NCBI GenBank assembly: GCA_027943245.1
Contig: JANDJZ010001753.1
Location: 62,001 to 126,000, forward strand
Length of the DNA: 64,000 nt
Source: Acanthamoeba sp. SK_2022b
Taxonomy: Eukaryota > Discosea > Longamoebia > Acanthamoebidae
Direction: 5' to 3'
Below, piece by piece: positions 63,373 to 64,000 of the stretch. The position numbers and the translations under genes were made by a program. The notes beneath the pieces were generated by a model. It saw nothing but the letters and a program-made list of their open reading frames with translations, was not told where the DNA came from and searched no databases. How positions within the stretch are numbered: the first letter of the stretch is position 1; each line of letters begins with the position of its first letter.

Positions 63373-64000
63373 ATGTCGCAGACCACGGTTCGTGCGCTGT
63401 CTCGTACTCAGCCTTCTCAGCTCTTCAGCCTCTGATTCGGGTATGGGCACGTGTGGTGATGGGCTGGTGGCACGCCAGACACCTTTGAAGCCGGGTAACC
63501 CGGCTCCAGACCAGCACAGGGTCGAGGGTGGCGCACAGAGTGCGTTTTGTCCCTCCATTTCATCACTCCCTCGTCTCCTGCATTTCCGCTCTGCTCCCCT
63601 TGATCATATCCCATACATCCCTCGCTCAGAGGGGGTATTAAAGAGTACGTCGCACGATGGACGCAGAACACTTGGGGGAGGGGGGCTCCACCTGCTCCCA
63701 CCTGCTCCCGCCTGCTCCTCTCACTCACGCACTCTCGCTCACCTTGTTTTGCAGCGCCATCTGGCTACGACGAGGCATCTTCCTCTTCGACATTTACACG
63801 CAAGATAGATAACCTTCACAAACAGCTAAACGAGGTGGGCTTCCATGTGGACTCGCTGCGCTAGTGTCTCCCTTCCCCTTCTTCTGACGTTACGCGGTGC
63901 TGCAGGTGACCGCATTTCTCGACCACGTGCAGCAGTCCCTCAAATCTGTGCTATCGCTCCTGGAAGACGTGGAAAGCAATGTGCTGGCGCTCAGACACCA
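63373..64000 (+). CDS. Unknown coiled-coil protein, 5' part (continues beyond window)
   Basis: ATG 63373 gives MSQTTVRALS, and splicing at the GTACTC donor near 63405 to the acceptor at 63754 keeps frame. Without that splice, the frame stops after 20 codons. The next exons read PPSGYDEASSSSTFTRKIDN, then LHKQLNE, and from 63906 VTAFLDHVQQSLKSVLSLLE and DVESNVLALRH, running off the window. The pattern is a short Ser-rich leader followed by an amphipathic coiled coil. It recalls small adaptor subunits of vesicle or kinetochore complexes but nothing specific. Start choice is moderate because it depends on a non-consensus donor. Confidence 0.5.

Overview
The window looks like nuclear DNA of a free-living amoebozoan, most likely Acanthamoeba. 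It is GC-rich and CpG-rich. Genes are dense on both strands and are cut by many short GT-AG introns, often 50-150 bases. The gene set (SibA/Trix-like adhesion and cytoskeletal proteins, PBP-kinase-cyclase receptors, ERG4-type sterol reductase) fits an amoeba. The species is inferred from style and gene content, not from a marker gene. Exon models were built by eye, so outer boundaries are usually firmer than individual splice sites.

Layout. 1-783: 3' end of sulfite oxidase (+). 1817-5157: a secreted or membrane CxCxC-repeat protein with an integrin-beta-like NPxF tail (+). 5525-6103: small DUF5758-like protein (+). 6776-9306: long SKP1-like protein (-), divergent from a WD40/TPR WDTC1-like gene at 9905-13297 (+). 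13844-20844: three CH domains, a coiled coil, then RhoGEF DH-PH (+), resembling Dictyostelium Trix. 20910-22214: TPMT/HOL-type methyltransferase (-). 22643-26328: eIF3c (+). 26545-26763: 72-aa unknown protein (+). 26903-29298: a nearly CpG-free block with no intact gene, probably a decayed mobile element. 29460-35012: USP4/11/15-type deubiquitinase (+). 35702-38259: F-box/Kelch (+). 39244-42045: F-box/WD40 (+). 42249-43104: universal stress protein (+). 43275-44907: PAP2-type lipid phosphatase (-). 45197-46106: ribosomal protein L10a (-). 46705-47207: small probable mitochondrial protein (-). 47457-49184: cyclophilin-40 (-). 49357-50738: F-box fused to a degenerate Ras-like domain (+). 50861-57279: receptor with tandem PstS-like ectodomain, EGF, TM, kinase, cyclase-like domain, kinase (-). 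57817-60454: ERG4/ERG24 sterol reductase (-). 60821-62036: secreted EGF-like protein (-). 63373-64000: 5' part of an unknown coiled-coil protein (+).

Themes. Six genes belong to the ubiquitin system (SKP1-like, WDTC1-like CUL4 receptor, USP, and three F-box proteins), although nothing shows they act together. A second theme is surface sensing and cytoskeleton: the integrin-like protein, the Trix-like Rac/Rho exchange factor, and the PBP-kinase-cyclase receptor. The strongest leads are the integrin-like NPxF tail, the receptor whose cyclase domain has lost catalytic residues, the F-box/Ras chimera, and the CpG-depleted island.
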